Source of the DNA: Sulfurivermis sp040755915
GTDB taxonomy: Bacteria; Pseudomonadota; Gammaproteobacteria; Thiohalomonadales; Thiohalomonadaceae
Length of the DNA: 64,000 bases
NCBI GenBank assembly: GCA_040755915.1
Contig: JBFLWM010000015.1
Coordinates: 1-64,000 of the forward strand
Reading direction: 5' to 3'
The notes beneath the pieces were generated by a model. The model saw nothing but the letters and a program-made list of their open reading frames with translations, did no database searches and was not told the origin of the DNA. Of the stretch, positions 54,149-63,300 are shown one piece after another (positions within the stretch are counted from its first letter, which is position 1; every line of letters starts with the position of its first letter). The position numbers and the translations under genes were made by a program.

Positions 54149-55463
54149 CTTGCACCTCCCGTTCCAGCAACGGCAGCACGGCACGTATGGTGGTTCCCGT
54201 GCCCGGCGCCGTGGTGACATGAAATTCCCCATCCACTGCCAGCGTGCGCTCGCGCATGCCGAGCAGGCCGTAACCGCGGCCATCGGAATGCCTGTCGATA
54301 CCGAGACCATCGTCGCGCACACACAACTCCAGCCGACCCGCCGCCGGACGCAGCGTCACCATCACCCGGCTGGCACCGGCATGCTTGCTGATGTTGGTCA
54401 GCGCCTCCTGGGCAATGCGATAGGCCGCCAGCTCCACCGCATGGGACACCGCCGGCGGCGCAGACAGCCTACTCTCCACCACCAGCTCGGGATGGTGGCC
54501 GTGCCACTGGCGCAGCAGTTCCTCCAGTGCGGCCACCAGCCCCAGATCGTCAAGCAACGACGGACGCAAACGCCGCATCATGCTGCGCACCGTGACGTAC
54601 ACCTGGCCGGCGACGGCGTTGATGGAACTGGCGCATTCGCTGATCAGCGCGCTGCGATCACGATTTAGTTGCAACACACACTCCGCCTCAGCACGGATGG
54701 CGGTAAGCGACTGCCCCAATTCATCGTGCAGCTCGCGCGCCAGATTGGCCCGCTCCTCTTCCTGGATCGCCAGGGCCATGCGCGCCAGGCGCCGGTTCTC
54801 CTCCAGCAGCCGCGCCGTCTCCTGCTCGGCGTGCTTGCGCGTGGTGATGTCCTCCCCCACCGACTGGAACTCGCGGATTGCGCCGTCATCATCGAACAGT
54901 GCGCGGTCCACCCAGCGCTCCCAGCGCTGCGTGCCATCCACCTGCGGAACCGGGAATTCCATCACCACCACCGGCTGTGCCCGGTACAGTGCGGCATCAA
55001 GACGGCTGGCGCCGGGATGAAACAGCGGGATGCCGCCCTGCTGCAGCAACTCTTCGCGCGATACCTGGAAGTGACGGCAGTAGGCCTCGTTGACGTAACT
55101 GATGCGGCCATCGGGATACCAGCGGCAGATCATCTCCGGAATATCCTCCAGGATGGTGAGATAGAACTGCTCGCGCCGCTGCAACACCTGCTCGGCGGCG
55201 CGGCTCCGCTCCAGCGCCTCCTCCAGATGCCGTATGGCGGCGGTATCCGGCCGGCGGGAACTGAGCCGCCACCACAGATACCCCAGCAGCACCGCCACGC
55301 CGGACAACAGACCTGCCGCGACAGCCGGCACCACAGCGCCGCCCGGTGCAGCGCCGGCGAACCAGGCCCCCAGCACGCCCCCCAGGACAGTAGCCGCCAG
55401 CAGCGCCAGCACAACGGGCCAGCGCCTGCCCGCAGTCAACATACGCCCGCTCTGCCCCTGCAT
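54138..55463 (-). CDS. PAS-containing NarX/DegS-type histidine kinase
   Basis: A 441-aa sensor kinase with two N-terminal membrane helices (about 17-37 and 43-65), a short periplasmic loop and a PAS domain with PAC (about 100-220). The HisKA_3 dimerisation/phospho-acceptor helix has E-E-E-R-A-N-L-A-R-E-L-H-D-E-L-G-Q (about 233-249). The HATPase domain has I-S-K-H-A-G-A-S and R-D-D-G-L-G-I-D. It phosphorylates the overlapping response regulator at 53516. The small sensor loop suggests that the PAS domain carries the signal input. Confidence 0.94.
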   Translation of the reverse strand: MQGQSGRMLTAGRRWPVVLALLAATVLGGVLGAWFAGAAPGGAVVPAVAAGLLSGVAVLLGYLWWRLSSRRPDTAAIRHLEEALERSRAAEQVLQRREQFYLTILEDIPEMICRWYPDGRISYVNEAYCRHFQVSREELLQQGGIPLFHPGASRLDAALYRAQPVVVMEFPVPQVDGTQRWERWVDRALFDDDGAIREFQSVGEDITTRKHAEQETARLLEENRRLARMALAIQEEERANLARELHDELGQSLTAIRAEAECVLQLNRDRSALISECASSINAVAGQVYVTVRSMMRRLRPSLLDDLGLVAALEELLRQWHGHHPELVVESRLSAPPAVSHAVELAAYRIAQEALTNISKHAGASRVMVTLRPAAGRLELCVRDDGLGIDRHSDGRGYGLLGMRERTLAVDGEFHVTTAPGTGTTIRAVLPLLEREVQDER

Positions 55464-55486
55464 GCCCCCTCCGCCGGCGATGTGTC

Positions 55487-58039
55487 CTAGCCGAGGCCGG
55501 TTCCCGGCCGGCCGATGAAGTATCCCTGCACGTAATCGATGCCGGCCTGGCGCACCCGGGTCAGTACCTCACCGTCTTCGACGAATTCGGCGATGGTCTG
55601 GATGCCGAGGTCCCGCGCCATGGCAGCCATGTGGCTGACAAACACCTGATCCCGCTCGTCGTGCATCAGGTTGATGATGAAGTCGCCGTCGATCTTCACG
55701 TAGTCGATGGGGAAGTGCTTGAGATAGTGGAAGGACGAAAATCCCGAACCGAAGTCATCAATGGCGAACTGGAAGCCATGGGCCTTCAACTCGGTGACAA
55801 AGGCCTTCAGCAGCGCCAGATTGCGCACCGTTTCGCGTTCGGTCAGTTCGAATACCACCTGTGCCGGCTGGATGCCGCTCTGCTCCACCAGCCGCTCCAC
55901 CGTCGGCATGAACTCGGCCAGGATCAGCGCCTTGGGCGACAGGTTGATGAACAACTTGCCGGCATAGCCGGTACGGCGCACCGCCTCGAAGGCATGCTCC
56001 ATCACCTGGTAATCCAGTTTGTGCACCACGCCCATGCGTTCGGCAACATCGATGTATTCACCGGCCACCGCCACCGCACCATCCTCGCCCACCATGCGGC
56101 TCAGGACCTCGCACGCGAATGGCACGCCGTCGCCGGTCGCAACGATGGGCTGAAAATAGGGCACGAAACGCCGTTCTTCCAATGCAGCCAGGATGGCAAA
56201 ACTCTGCGCGCCGATGCCGCGGTAGATCTCCGCCACATCGTCCTTGCCGGCGAGCATGACGCGGTTCTTGCCCTCGTTCTTGGCGCGATACATCAGGTTG
56301 TCGGCGATGAGGAACAGATCACGTGCCGCCTCGGCGTGATCGGGGCACAATGCAATGCCGATGGAAATCGTCGCCCGCACGGGCTTGCCATCCGGCGCAC
56401 TCAGGCTCAGCTGCGCCGTCTCGTCCACCAGGCGCTGTGCCGCAGTCCAGGCCTGGTTCTCCGGTGTGTCGGTCAACAGCACCACGAACTCATCGCCGCC
56501 GTAGCGCGCCACCACGTCGCCGTGGCGGAACACCTGCTTGAGCAAATTGGCGAAGGACTGCAGGAAAGCATCGCCGAAGCCATGGCCATAGGTGTCGTTG
56601 ATTCCCTTGAAGTTGTCCATGTCGATCATCAGCAGGCCGAGGCGATCGCCCTTGCGCCGGGCGCGATCCATTTCATACTCCAGCAACTCCCAGAAGGCGC
56701 GCTGGTTGTAGAGATGGGTAAGCGGGTCACGCGTGGCGTAGTACTCCAGCTCCTTGGTGTATTTGTAGATGGCCTTGACCGAACCGACCACATTGAGCAG
56801 CGTGGCAAGAATGCTCTCCATCACCAGCAGGCGCATCGGATCCTTGCCGACGCCGACCTGCACACCGATGCCGACGATGCCTCCTATCTTGGGTGTCTCG
56901 ACAAACAGGCTCTTGCTCTGCAACTCGATGTCCGCTTCGGACAGCAGCGGCATGTCACGACCGGCATCGGCCACGTTGTGATTCACCTCCACAGTGGCCA
57001 TGCCCTTGAAATAGGGGTGACGCTGCAACACCGCGCGCACGCTGCGCTCCAGCACCTGGGTCATGTGTGGTGACGGACGGTTGCGCCAGAAGATCTCCAG
57101 ATTGAAAACCTCCTCCTCAACCTTGAAGACCGAGAACAGCACGTAGGCCTCCATCACCTTGTTGATCTCGAGCAACAGGTGATTGACGTACTCGCGCCAG
57201 TCACGCACCACCTCGGAGGTGATGACGAAACGTTCGAGCAGGCGGATCTCGAATTCCAGCAAGTCCTTGTCGACGGCAAATTCGCGCAGCCGCGTCACCA
57301 GGGCGCGCACCTCGCCGAGGATATCGTCCAGCTCACGAAAGCCGACCTGCGAGTCGTCCATGGCGAAATTCGCCAGATCGGACACCTTGTTGACCTGCCC
57401 GACACGGCCGCGCAGCACTTGCACCGAATGATCGATGCGGCCATGAATGAACACCGCCACCATGAACGCCCCCACGAGCATCACCGGTACCACCAGCCAC
57501 AGTGCCGCCATGAAGCCGGCACGGGCACGCTTCAGCACCGGGCGCAGATCCTGATGCAGATCGATCACCCCCAGGGTATCGCCCAGGGCGGCATTGGCAT
57601 GGCACCCCAGGCACTCCTGGCGCGCGCGCAACGGGTAAACATGGCGCAGACCGGATTCGTCTTCATGCACCACGTTGCGGCCATCGGCGAAGGCCTGGCG
57701 GATGGCATCATCCGGCGGTGGCTGCGTGATGGGTCCGAACAGCGCCTCGACACGCTCGCCGCGGTAGATCTCCAGACTGTAGGGGGTGTCGGCGAAGCGG
57801 CCGCGCATGGCGGCGAGGAATTCTTCCAGTTCGGCGCGGGTCCAGCCCTTGCGCATCACCTGGAACATCGCATCAAAGGTCTGCCCGGCCAGCACGGCAG
57901 AAACCTCGCGGGCATCCTCGCGCACGGTGCGATCATAGAGGGAGGCCACCACACCATAGGCACCGGCGAACAGCAACAGGGAACCAGCCAGGGCGGCGAG
58001 CAGCATGAAGCCCTTGATGGTATGAAACAGATGCCACAT
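55487..58039 (-). CDS. Heme-c-type GGDEF-EAL protein
   Basis: An 850-aa membrane protein. The first helix is at about 11-33 and the periplasmic domain (34-175) carries a covalent heme-binding motif C143-L-G-C146-H147. The second helix is at about 176-200, then a linker/sensor region (about 200-410). GGDEF is intact (A-R-Y-G-G-D-E-F-V-V, inhibitory R-H-G-D upstream). EAL appears as C-E-V-L-S-R with K-I-D-G-D and D-D-F-G-S-G-F-S-S. The periplasmic part resembles DUF3365/Tll0287-type heme sensors. It probably links redox state or a gas ligand to c-di-GMP turnover. Confidence 0.92.
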   Translation of the reverse strand: MWHLFHTIKGFMLLAALAGSLLLFAGAYGVVASLYDRTVREDAREVSAVLAGQTFDAMFQVMRKGWTRAELEEFLAAMRGRFADTPYSLEIYRGERVEALFGPITQPPPDDAIRQAFADGRNVVHEDESGLRHVYPLRARQECLGCHANAALGDTLGVIDLHQDLRPVLKRARAGFMAALWLVVPVMLVGAFMVAVFIHGRIDHSVQVLRGRVGQVNKVSDLANFAMDDSQVGFRELDDILGEVRALVTRLREFAVDKDLLEFEIRLLERFVITSEVVRDWREYVNHLLLEINKVMEAYVLFSVFKVEEEVFNLEIFWRNRPSPHMTQVLERSVRAVLQRHPYFKGMATVEVNHNVADAGRDMPLLSEADIELQSKSLFVETPKIGGIVGIGVQVGVGKDPMRLLVMESILATLLNVVGSVKAIYKYTKELEYYATRDPLTHLYNQRAFWELLEYEMDRARRKGDRLGLLMIDMDNFKGINDTYGHGFGDAFLQSFANLLKQVFRHGDVVARYGGDEFVVLLTDTPENQAWTAAQRLVDETAQLSLSAPDGKPVRATISIGIALCPDHAEAARDLFLIADNLMYRAKNEGKNRVMLAGKDDVAEIYRGIGAQSFAILAALEERRFVPYFQPIVATGDGVPFACEVLSRMVGEDGAVAVAGEYIDVAERMGVVHKLDYQVMEHAFEAVRRTGYAGKLFINLSPKALILAEFMPTVERLVEQSGIQPAQVVFELTERETVRNLALLKAFVTELKAHGFQFAIDDFGSGFSSFHYLKHFPIDYVKIDGDFIINLMHDERDQVFVSHMAAMARDLGIQTIAEFVEDGEVLTRVRQAGIDYVQGYFIGRPGTGLG

Positions 58040-58236
58040 GACACTGGCCTTTCTCTATTGTTGTGGAAACATGGCGAATCACACACGACGGCCATGCCGG
58101 CTGCGCCGCAACTATCACATACCGCGCAAACACCACGGTATCGGGATAATCCTTATCAGTAACAATAGTCCAGTGAAAAGGTAAAGAAAGCCGCCGGCGC
58201 TGCACGCAACCAAAGCCAAAACCACCCCGGTGCGGT

Positions 58237-59286
58237 CTACTTGTCGCTTACACCCGCCTCGGCAAAGGTGGCCATCTCGCCGTGCAGGCGACAGGCCAGT
58301 TGCAGCAGCGGCAGCGCTGCGGCCGCGCCGCTGCCTTCCCCCAGACGCAGGCCCAGACTGAGCAAGGGATGCGCCTCCAGGGCCGCCAGCAGGCGGCCGT
58401 GGCCCCGTTCCGCGGAGTGATGGGAAAACAGCAGCCACGGCCGCACGGAAGGATTGATCTGCACCGCCATCAGTGCCGCGGTGGTGGTGATGAAACCATC
58501 CACCAGCACCGGTACGCCGGCCTGGGCCGCGGCGATATAGGCACCGGTCAGGGCCGCTATCTCGAAACCGCCGACACAGCGCAGGATATCGAGGGGCTGT
58601 TCCAGCTCCTCGCGATGGCGCGCCAGCGCACGCCGCACCACTTCCGCCTTGTGGCCGATCCCCGCTGCATCGAGACCGGTGCCGGCACCGGCCACCAGGG
58701 CAGGATCCAGTTGCAGGGCCGCGGACGCCAGGGCGGTGGCCACCGTGGTATTGGCGATACCCATTTCACCGCCGATGAACAGATCCATGCCGGCGGCCAG
58801 GCCGCGCCCCACCGCCTCGTGCCCGGCGGCGAGGGCGATGTGCAGCTGCTCGGCGCTCATCGCCGGCTTGCGGCAGAAGTTGGCACTGCCGTCGCCGGCC
58901 CGGCGGCTCACCACACCGGGCAGCGGCTCCACCGCGCTGGCCGCCCCCACGTCGACCACCTCCAGCGTCGCCCCCACGACCCGCGCCAGCACGCAGATCG
59001 CCGCGCCGCCGCGGGCAAAGTTGCGAATCATCTCCACCGTCACCGCCTGGGGAAAGGCCGACACGCCTTCTGCCGCCACACCGTGATCAGCGGCGAACAC
59101 CACGATGCGCACCTGTTCCAGTCGCGGCCGCTCGCGCCGCTGCAGCCCGGCCAACTCAACTGCCAGCTCCTCCAGCCGCCCCAGCGCCCCGGGCGGCTTG
59201 GTCAGCATGCCCTGCCGCGCCTGGGCGGCGGCAACAGCGGATTCATCGGGCGCGGCAACGGGCTGGTGCAGCCAGGCATCAGACAT
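58237..59286 (-). CDS. cobT: Nicotinate-nucleotide-dimethylbenzimidazole phosphoribosyltransferase
   Basis: A 349-aa CobT that makes alpha-ribazole phosphate from nicotinate mononucleotide and the lower-ligand base. Signatures are K-P-P-G-A-L-G-R-L-E near the start, F-A-A-D-H-G-V-A and G-E-M-G-I-A-N-T-T. The C-terminal G-E-G-S-G-A-A-A-A carries the catalytic Glu. Two starts are possible; ATG 59286 is 9 bp after AGGA, and ATG 59292 is nearer. It lies about 110 bp downstream of cobU on the same strand. Confidence 0.95.
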   Translation of the reverse strand: MSDAWLHQPVAAPDESAVAAAQARQGMLTKPPGALGRLEELAVELAGLQRRERPRLEQVRIVVFAADHGVAAEGVSAFPQAVTVEMIRNFARGGAAICVLARVVGATLEVVDVGAASAVEPLPGVVSRRAGDGSANFCRKPAMSAEQLHIALAAGHEAVGRGLAAGMDLFIGGEMGIANTTVATALASAALQLDPALVAGAGTGLDAAGIGHKAEVVRRALARHREELEQPLDILRCVGGFEIAALTGAYIAAAQAGVPVLVDGFITTTAALMAVQINPSVRPWLLFSHHSAERGHGRLLAALEAHPLLSLGLRLGEGSGAAAALPLLQLACRLHGEMATFAEAGVSDK

Positions 59287-59396
59287 TGACATATATCCTG
59301 TGTGGAAATTTCCGGGGAGGCGCATTGTCACCCAAGCCGGGGCAAATGCAAAAGATTTGGATCAATAACCGGTGGTGTGAAAGCGCGACGGCCTTC

Positions 59397-59903
59397 TCAC
59401 TTCAAGCTCAGGGGCAGTCCCGCCGCCACCAGGGTGACACGGTCGCACAGCTGTGCCAGGCGCTGGTGCAGACGACCGGCCTCATCGCGGAAACGCCGCG
59501 CCAGGGGATTGTCGGGCACGATACCCCAGCCCACCTCGTTGCTGACCAGCAGGACATCGCCCGGCAACTCCGGCAGGACCGCATACAACTCATCCATTTC
59601 CTGTGCCATGCGTTCATCGCCCTGTGCCAGCAGGTTGCCGAGCCACAGGGTCAGGCAATCCACCAGCAGGCAGCGATCCGCTGCCGCCTCACGGTGCAGC
59701 ACCCGGGCCAGCGCCAGCGGTTCCTCGACCAGGGACCAACCGGCCGGGCGCTGGACGCGGTGATGGGCGATACGTGCGGCCATTTCCTCATCCAGCGCCT
59801 CGGCCGTGGCGACATACACCACGTCGCGGCCGGCCTGCGCGGCCAGCTGCTCGGCATGACGACTCTTGCCGGAACGGGCACCGCCGAGGATGAGGTGTTT
59901 CAT
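59397..59903 (-). CDS. cobU: Adenosylcobinamide kinase / guanylyltransferase
   Basis: A 168-aa bifunctional CobU. P-loop L-I-L-G-G-A-R-S-G-K-S-R-H-A-E is at residues 4-18, then Y-V-A-T-A-E, I-A-H-H-R-V-Q-R-P with the His for GMP transfer, L-L-V-D-C-L-T-L-W-L and V-S-N-E-V-G-W-G-I-V-P. It phosphorylates adenosylcobinamide and then attaches GMP. It is 47 bp downstream of ampE and followed by cobT. Confidence 0.95.
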   Translation of the reverse strand: MKHLILGGARSGKSRHAEQLAAQAGRDVVYVATAEALDEEMAARIAHHRVQRPAGWSLVEEPLALARVLHREAAADRCLLVDCLTLWLGNLLAQGDERMAQEMDELYAVLPELPGDVLLVSNEVGWGIVPDNPLARRFRDEAGRLHQRLAQLCDRVTLVAAGLPLSLK

Positions 59904-59950
59904 GACGGGAACGGAGACAGGAACTTCACGCCGTGCTGGCGCAGGAAAAA

Positions 59951-60811
59951 TCAGAGCAGCCCGGCGAGGGTGAACACCGCCAGCACCACCAGCCAGACCA
60001 AGGCGGCGCGGCGGATCAGGGCGAGGGCCTCGCGGATGTAGCTGTCCTCCTCCGCCAGGTCCGGGGCCACGCCGTCGTCCTCCGCCGGCTGGTAGCGCAG
60101 GGCGCCGAAGCCGCTGGCGATGAGGATGAAGCGGCTGTCCTCCAGCCACTTGCCTGCCTCCTCGCGCCAGTAGTGCATGGCGTCGACGAAGCTGCCGCTG
60201 AGGGCATAGGCCAGGGCAGTGAGGCGTGCCGGCAGCCAGGCCAGGATCTGGTGCAGGCGCTGCGCCGCAGCGGCGAAACCGGAGGCCTCGCTGGCACTGC
60301 CACGCCGTGCCAGTACCGCCACGCGATACAGCAGCGCACCGACCGGTCCGAGCAGAATGAACCAGAGCACCACGCCGAAGAAACGCTCGTTGGCCTCCGC
60401 CAGCATGGTCTCCAGCATGACGCGGGTCAGCTTGCCGGAGCTGTCCACCGTCGTGTTGCCGAGCATGTCGCTGGCATAGAGCATGGCCGACTCCTCATCG
60501 CCGCGCTCGCGCGCATCGAGAAAGGCCTCCACCTCGGCCTCCAGATCGCGCGGTCCGAAGCTGTACAGCAATACCAGCACGGCAAACAGGAAGAACAGCG
60601 GCCAGCCGATGGCGTGGAACAGGGCGCCGAGCAGCAGCACCGCCGCCACCGGGATCAGCACCACAACCGCAACACCGGCAGGGCCATCGGCCCAGGGCTG
60701 ACGCCGCACCTGCTGCACCAGCAGGTCCAGCCAGCCGAAGCGGCGCATCTCCTCCAGCGATCCGAGGAAACGCTCGAGAAAGACGCCTAGCAATATCGCG
60801 AGAAGAGCCAT
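59951..60811 (-). CDS. ampE: AmpE-like membrane protein
   Basis: A 286-aa inner-membrane protein of the AmpE family, distantly related to CbiB: V-F-L-E-R-F-L-G-S-L near the start, F-W-F-I-L-L-G-P-V-G-A-L-L-Y-R and A-W-L-P-A-R-L-T-A-L-A-Y-A-L. Five or so helices are expected. AmpE is linked to beta-lactamase regulation in enterics, but its biochemical role is poorly defined. It follows ampD after 84 bp, the classical ampDE order. Its similarity to cbiB could cause mis-annotation, but the upstream ampD settles the call. Confidence 0.9.
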   Translation of the reverse strand: MALLAILLGVFLERFLGSLEEMRRFGWLDLLVQQVRRQPWADGPAGVAVVVLIPVAAVLLLGALFHAIGWPLFFLFAVLVLLYSFGPRDLEAEVEAFLDARERGDEESAMLYASDMLGNTTVDSSGKLTRVMLETMLAEANERFFGVVLWFILLGPVGALLYRVAVLARRGSASEASGFAAAAQRLHQILAWLPARLTALAYALSGSFVDAMHYWREEAGKWLEDSRFILIASGFGALRYQPAEDDGVAPDLAEEDSYIREALALIRRAALVWLVVLAVFTLAGLL

Positions 60812-60895
60812 GAGCCTAGTTTCGAGTTTCAGGCCGCGAGTTGCAAGCCATCATTTGGCGGGACACCACCTTGCATCCCGGGCGGCCGGACGACA

Positions 60896-61471
60896 CTACA
60901 CCACGACCTTCCGTTCCGCCGCCAGCATGGCGCGCAGGTGTGGCCAGTCGAAACAGGGGCCGGGGTCGGTCTTGCGCCCCGGGGCAATGTCGCTGTGACC
61001 GGCGATCTGCCCGTCCGCCAGCGACGGATAGGCGGCATGCAGGGCGGCAATCACGCGGGCCAGCACCGCATACTGCCCCGGCGCGTAGGGCTGATCGTCG
61101 CTGCCCTCCAGCTCGATGCCGATGGAAAAGTCATTACAGCGCTCGCGGCCGCAGTAGGTGGACACGCCGGCATGCCAGGCCCGCCGGTGCAGCGGCACGT
61201 ACTGCACCAGCTCGCCGTCGCGGCGGATCAGCAGGTGCGACGACACGCGCAACCGGTGGATCTCCCGGAAATAGGGATGGGCGGCCGGGTCGAGGGTGTT
61301 GGTGAACAGGGCGTCGATCCACGGCCCGCCGAATTCGCCCGGCGGCAGGGAGATGCCATGGATGACGATCAGCTCGGGCGCCATGTCCGCCGGCCGGTCG
61401 TCGCAGTTGGGCGACGGTACCTGGCGCGCCGGCGCGATCAGGCCGGTCGTGGTATCGATGGCCAGAATCAC
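60896..61471 (-). CDS. ampD: 1,6-anhydro-N-acetylmuramyl-L-alanine amidase AmpD
   Basis: A 191-aa cytoplasmic zinc amidase of peptidoglycan recycling. Features are L-I-V-I-H-G-I-S-L-P-P (first zinc His), R-A-W-H-A-G-V-S and, at the end, G-H-S-D-I-A-P-G-R-K-T-D-P-G-P-C-F-D-W with the other zinc ligands. It cleaves anhydro-muropeptides and so lowers AmpR activation in species with AmpC. The start overlaps the stop of the thioredoxin-like gene by 4 bp. Confidence 0.96.
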   Translation of the reverse strand: MILAIDTTTGLIAPARQVPSPNCDDRPADMAPELIVIHGISLPPGEFGGPWIDALFTNTLDPAAHPYFREIHRLRVSSHLLIRRDGELVQYVPLHRRAWHAGVSTYCGRERCNDFSIGIELEGSDDQPYAPGQYAVLARVIAALHAAYPSLADGQIAGHSDIAPGRKTDPGPCFDWPHLRAMLAAERKVVV

Positions 61472-61809
61472 GGCGCCTCCTCGGCCGGCCGCGCCAGGGC
61501 CGCATCGATGGCCGCGCGCAGACGCTGCGGCTGCGCCTCGCTGTGCAGTGCGCAGTGATACTCGCCGTCGCGGAACAGAAACATGGCCGGCAGGTGAAAC
61601 ACGCCGAACTCGTGCGTCAGCGCCATGTCACGCCCGGCATCCACCTCGAACAGATGGATGTCGGCAAACAGCGCGCGCTGCTCGGCCAATATCTGCTTCA
61701 GGCGCCTGCAGGCACCGCAGGCCGGCCCGGTGAACAGCACCAGGCTGATACCCGGCGTCTCCGCCAGGCGGTGGTGCAGATCTCCCGCCAACGGCGTCAG
61801 AACCGGCAT
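61468..61809 (-). CDS. Thioredoxin-like protein
   Basis: A 113-aa thioredoxin-fold protein with a C-G-A-C redox centre (F-T-G-P-A-C-G-A-C-R-R-L) and the cis-Pro loop in F-H-L-P-A-M-F-L-F. The active-site dipeptide G-A differs from thioredoxin (G-P), so it may be a dedicated reductase or a weak thioredoxin. It lies inside an overlapping series: its start is 13 bp inside the CBS gene and its stop overlaps ampD. Confidence 0.88.
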   Translation of the reverse strand: MPVLTPLAGDLHHRLAETPGISLVLFTGPACGACRRLKQILAEQRALFADIHLFEVDAGRDMALTHEFGVFHLPAMFLFRDGEYHCALHSEAQPQRLRAAIDAALARPAEEAP

Positions 61810-62198
61810 AGCCCGCCGAACACCAGATTGGTGAAACTGACGATACCCACCACCGTGCCGTTCTCGATCACCGGCGCCCGGCTCAGATCGAAGCGGGTTA
61901 ACAGCCGCGCGCAGTAGCGGATATCCATCTGCGGGTCGACGGCGATCACCGGTTTGGCGGTGATCTCGTAGACATTGACCCGCTCCGGTGCGCGGTCCTT
62001 GCCCAGCACATGGCGGGCAATGTCGGATACCAGCAGCATGCCGTATTCGTCATCCTCATGGCGCTTGCCGACGATCAGGCACTCCGCCTCGATCTTGCAC
62101 ATCAGCGCCAGGGCCTCGCTCACCGTGGCCATGCCGTCGATGGTCTCGAAGCGGGTACTCATCACCTCGCGCACCCGCACCACATTGCGTTCGCTCAT
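61797..62198 (-). CDS. CBS-domain-pair protein
   Basis: A 133-aa protein consisting of one CBS pair: V-R-E-V-M-S-T-R-F-E-T-I-D-G at the first motif and Y-E-I-T-A-K-P-V-I-A-V-D-P at the second, each followed by a F-D-L-S-R-A-P-V or similar strand. CBS pairs bind adenosyl nucleotides (AMP, ATP, SAM). No catalytic or channel domain is attached, so it probably acts on a partner, most likely the DUF1538 membrane proteins encoded upstream. It overlaps the PII-like gene by 4 bp. Confidence 0.9.
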   Translation of the reverse strand: MSERNVVRVREVMSTRFETIDGMATVSEALALMCKIEAECLIVGKRHEDDEYGMLLVSDIARHVLGKDRAPERVNVYEITAKPVIAVDPQMDIRYCARLLTRFDLSRAPVIENGTVVGIVSFTNLVFGGLCRF

Positions 62199-62545
62199 AG
62201 CTCCCCCTCCACTACCGCGGTCAGCGTCCGCACCTGCTGCGCCACCCCCACGGCATCTTCGACATCGATCTGGAAGGCAATGCCGGTACCCGGCGTGTCG
62301 TCGAACTGGCCGACTTCGGCAATCTTTTCCAGTATCTTGCGCGCCAGATGCTCCTCCACCAGGAACAATACCATGTCGCGCTGTGTCTCCACGGACAGAC
62401 CGAAAAAGGTCTTGGCCTGGCGCAGTCCTTCGCCGCGCGCCTGGCTGACCACGGTGGCGCCGGTCGCGCCGGCCTCGCGCGCCGCCTTCAGCACCGCGTC
62501 GGTCTTGTCATCCTCCACCAGGGCTATCAACAGCTTGAAATGCAT
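62195..62545 (-). CDS. PII-like regulatory protein
   Basis: A 116-aa protein with the PII fold pattern: an N-terminal F-K-L-L-I-A-L-V-E-D-D-K strand, a helix D-A-V-L-K-A-A-R-E-A-G-A and a T-loop-like region Q-A-R-G-E-G-L-R-Q-A. A second beta-alpha-beta with I-L-E-K-I-A-E-V-G-Q-F-D-D-T-P-G-T-G follows. Unlike GlnB it has no conserved Tyr-uridylylation site. PII-like proteins bind nucleotides or small anions and control transporters; the flanking DUF1538 genes are the likely targets. It starts about 30 bp after the second DUF1538 gene. Confidence 0.82.
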   Translation of the reverse strand: MHFKLLIALVEDDKTDAVLKAAREAGATGATVVSQARGEGLRQAKTFFGLSVETQRDMVLFLVEEHLARKILEKIAEVGQFDDTPGTGIAFQIDVEDAVGVAQQVRTLTAVVEGEL

Positions 62546-62574
62546 GATCCCACCTCCTCGTCAGAAAACGTCCA

Positions 62575-63300
62575 TCACGCCTTGCCACGCCAAACCGCCA
62601 ACTGGGCGTAACCCATGACCGTCAGCGCCGGTCCCACCGCGGTGACGGCCAGCAGACCGAAACCATCGGCGGCGCTGCCCCCGTCCAGCTGCAGCGCCAC
62701 ACCGATGCCCACCGCCACCAGCAGGGGCGCGGTTACCGTAGAGATGGTTACCACTCCGGTATCCAGCGCCAGATTCACCACCAGACGCGGTGTCACCCGT
62801 GCCTGCAGATACAGCACGACGAACAGCACGGTGAGCAGCGGAAACAGCGGCACGCCCAGCATCATGCGCAGCAGGCCGAGACAGGCCCCGAGGCCGATCC
62901 CCGTCGCCACGGCCAGGCGCAGCCCCCAGGGCTGGATGGCGCCGCCCGACAACTGCGAGGCGCGGTGCGCCACCGTGGTCAACACCGGCTCGGCCAGTGC
63001 CGCCGCAAAACCCAGCGCACCCAGGAACAGATAGAGCTGCAACAGGCTCACCGCCGTCGCCTCCACCGCGGCGGCCGCCAGGGCGCCGGCCACCTCGCGC
63101 CCGAGCGGAAACACGGTGTACTCCAGTCCGTAGAGGACCAGCGCCAGACCGATGACCAGCAGGCTCAGGCCAATGGCGACCTGTACGGGACGGCGCAGCG
63201 GCCGCCGCAGCACCAGGCCCTGAAATGCCGCCAGCACCAGGACGATCGGCAGCAGATCGCTGATGACGGCCAGCAGCGCCTCTCCGGCCTGCACCATCAT
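62575..63300 (-). CDS. DUF1538 membrane protein (second copy)
   Basis: A 241-aa protein with about six or seven helices, beginning M-M-V-Q-A-G-E-A-L-L-A-V-I-S-D-L-L-P. Like the other copy it has the G-L-E-Y-T-V-F-P-L-G-R motif and a later F-A-A-A-L-A-E-P-V-L. The ATG at 63300 overlaps the preceding DUF1538 stop (ATGA), so the two are translated together and probably form a heteromeric membrane complex. DUF1538 proteins are unassigned transporters or channels. In many genomes both halves are fused; here they are separate genes. Confidence 0.88.
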   Translation of the reverse strand: MMVQAGEALLAVISDLLPIVLVLAAFQGLVLRRPLRRPVQVAIGLSLLVIGLALVLYGLEYTVFPLGREVAGALAAAAVEATAVSLLQLYLFLGALGFAAALAEPVLTTVAHRASQLSGGAIQPWGLRLAVATGIGLGACLGLLRMMLGVPLFPLLTVLFVVLYLQARVTPRLVVNLALDTGVVTISTVTAPLLVAVGIGVALQLDGGSAADGFGLLAVTAVGPALTVMGYAQLAVWRGKA

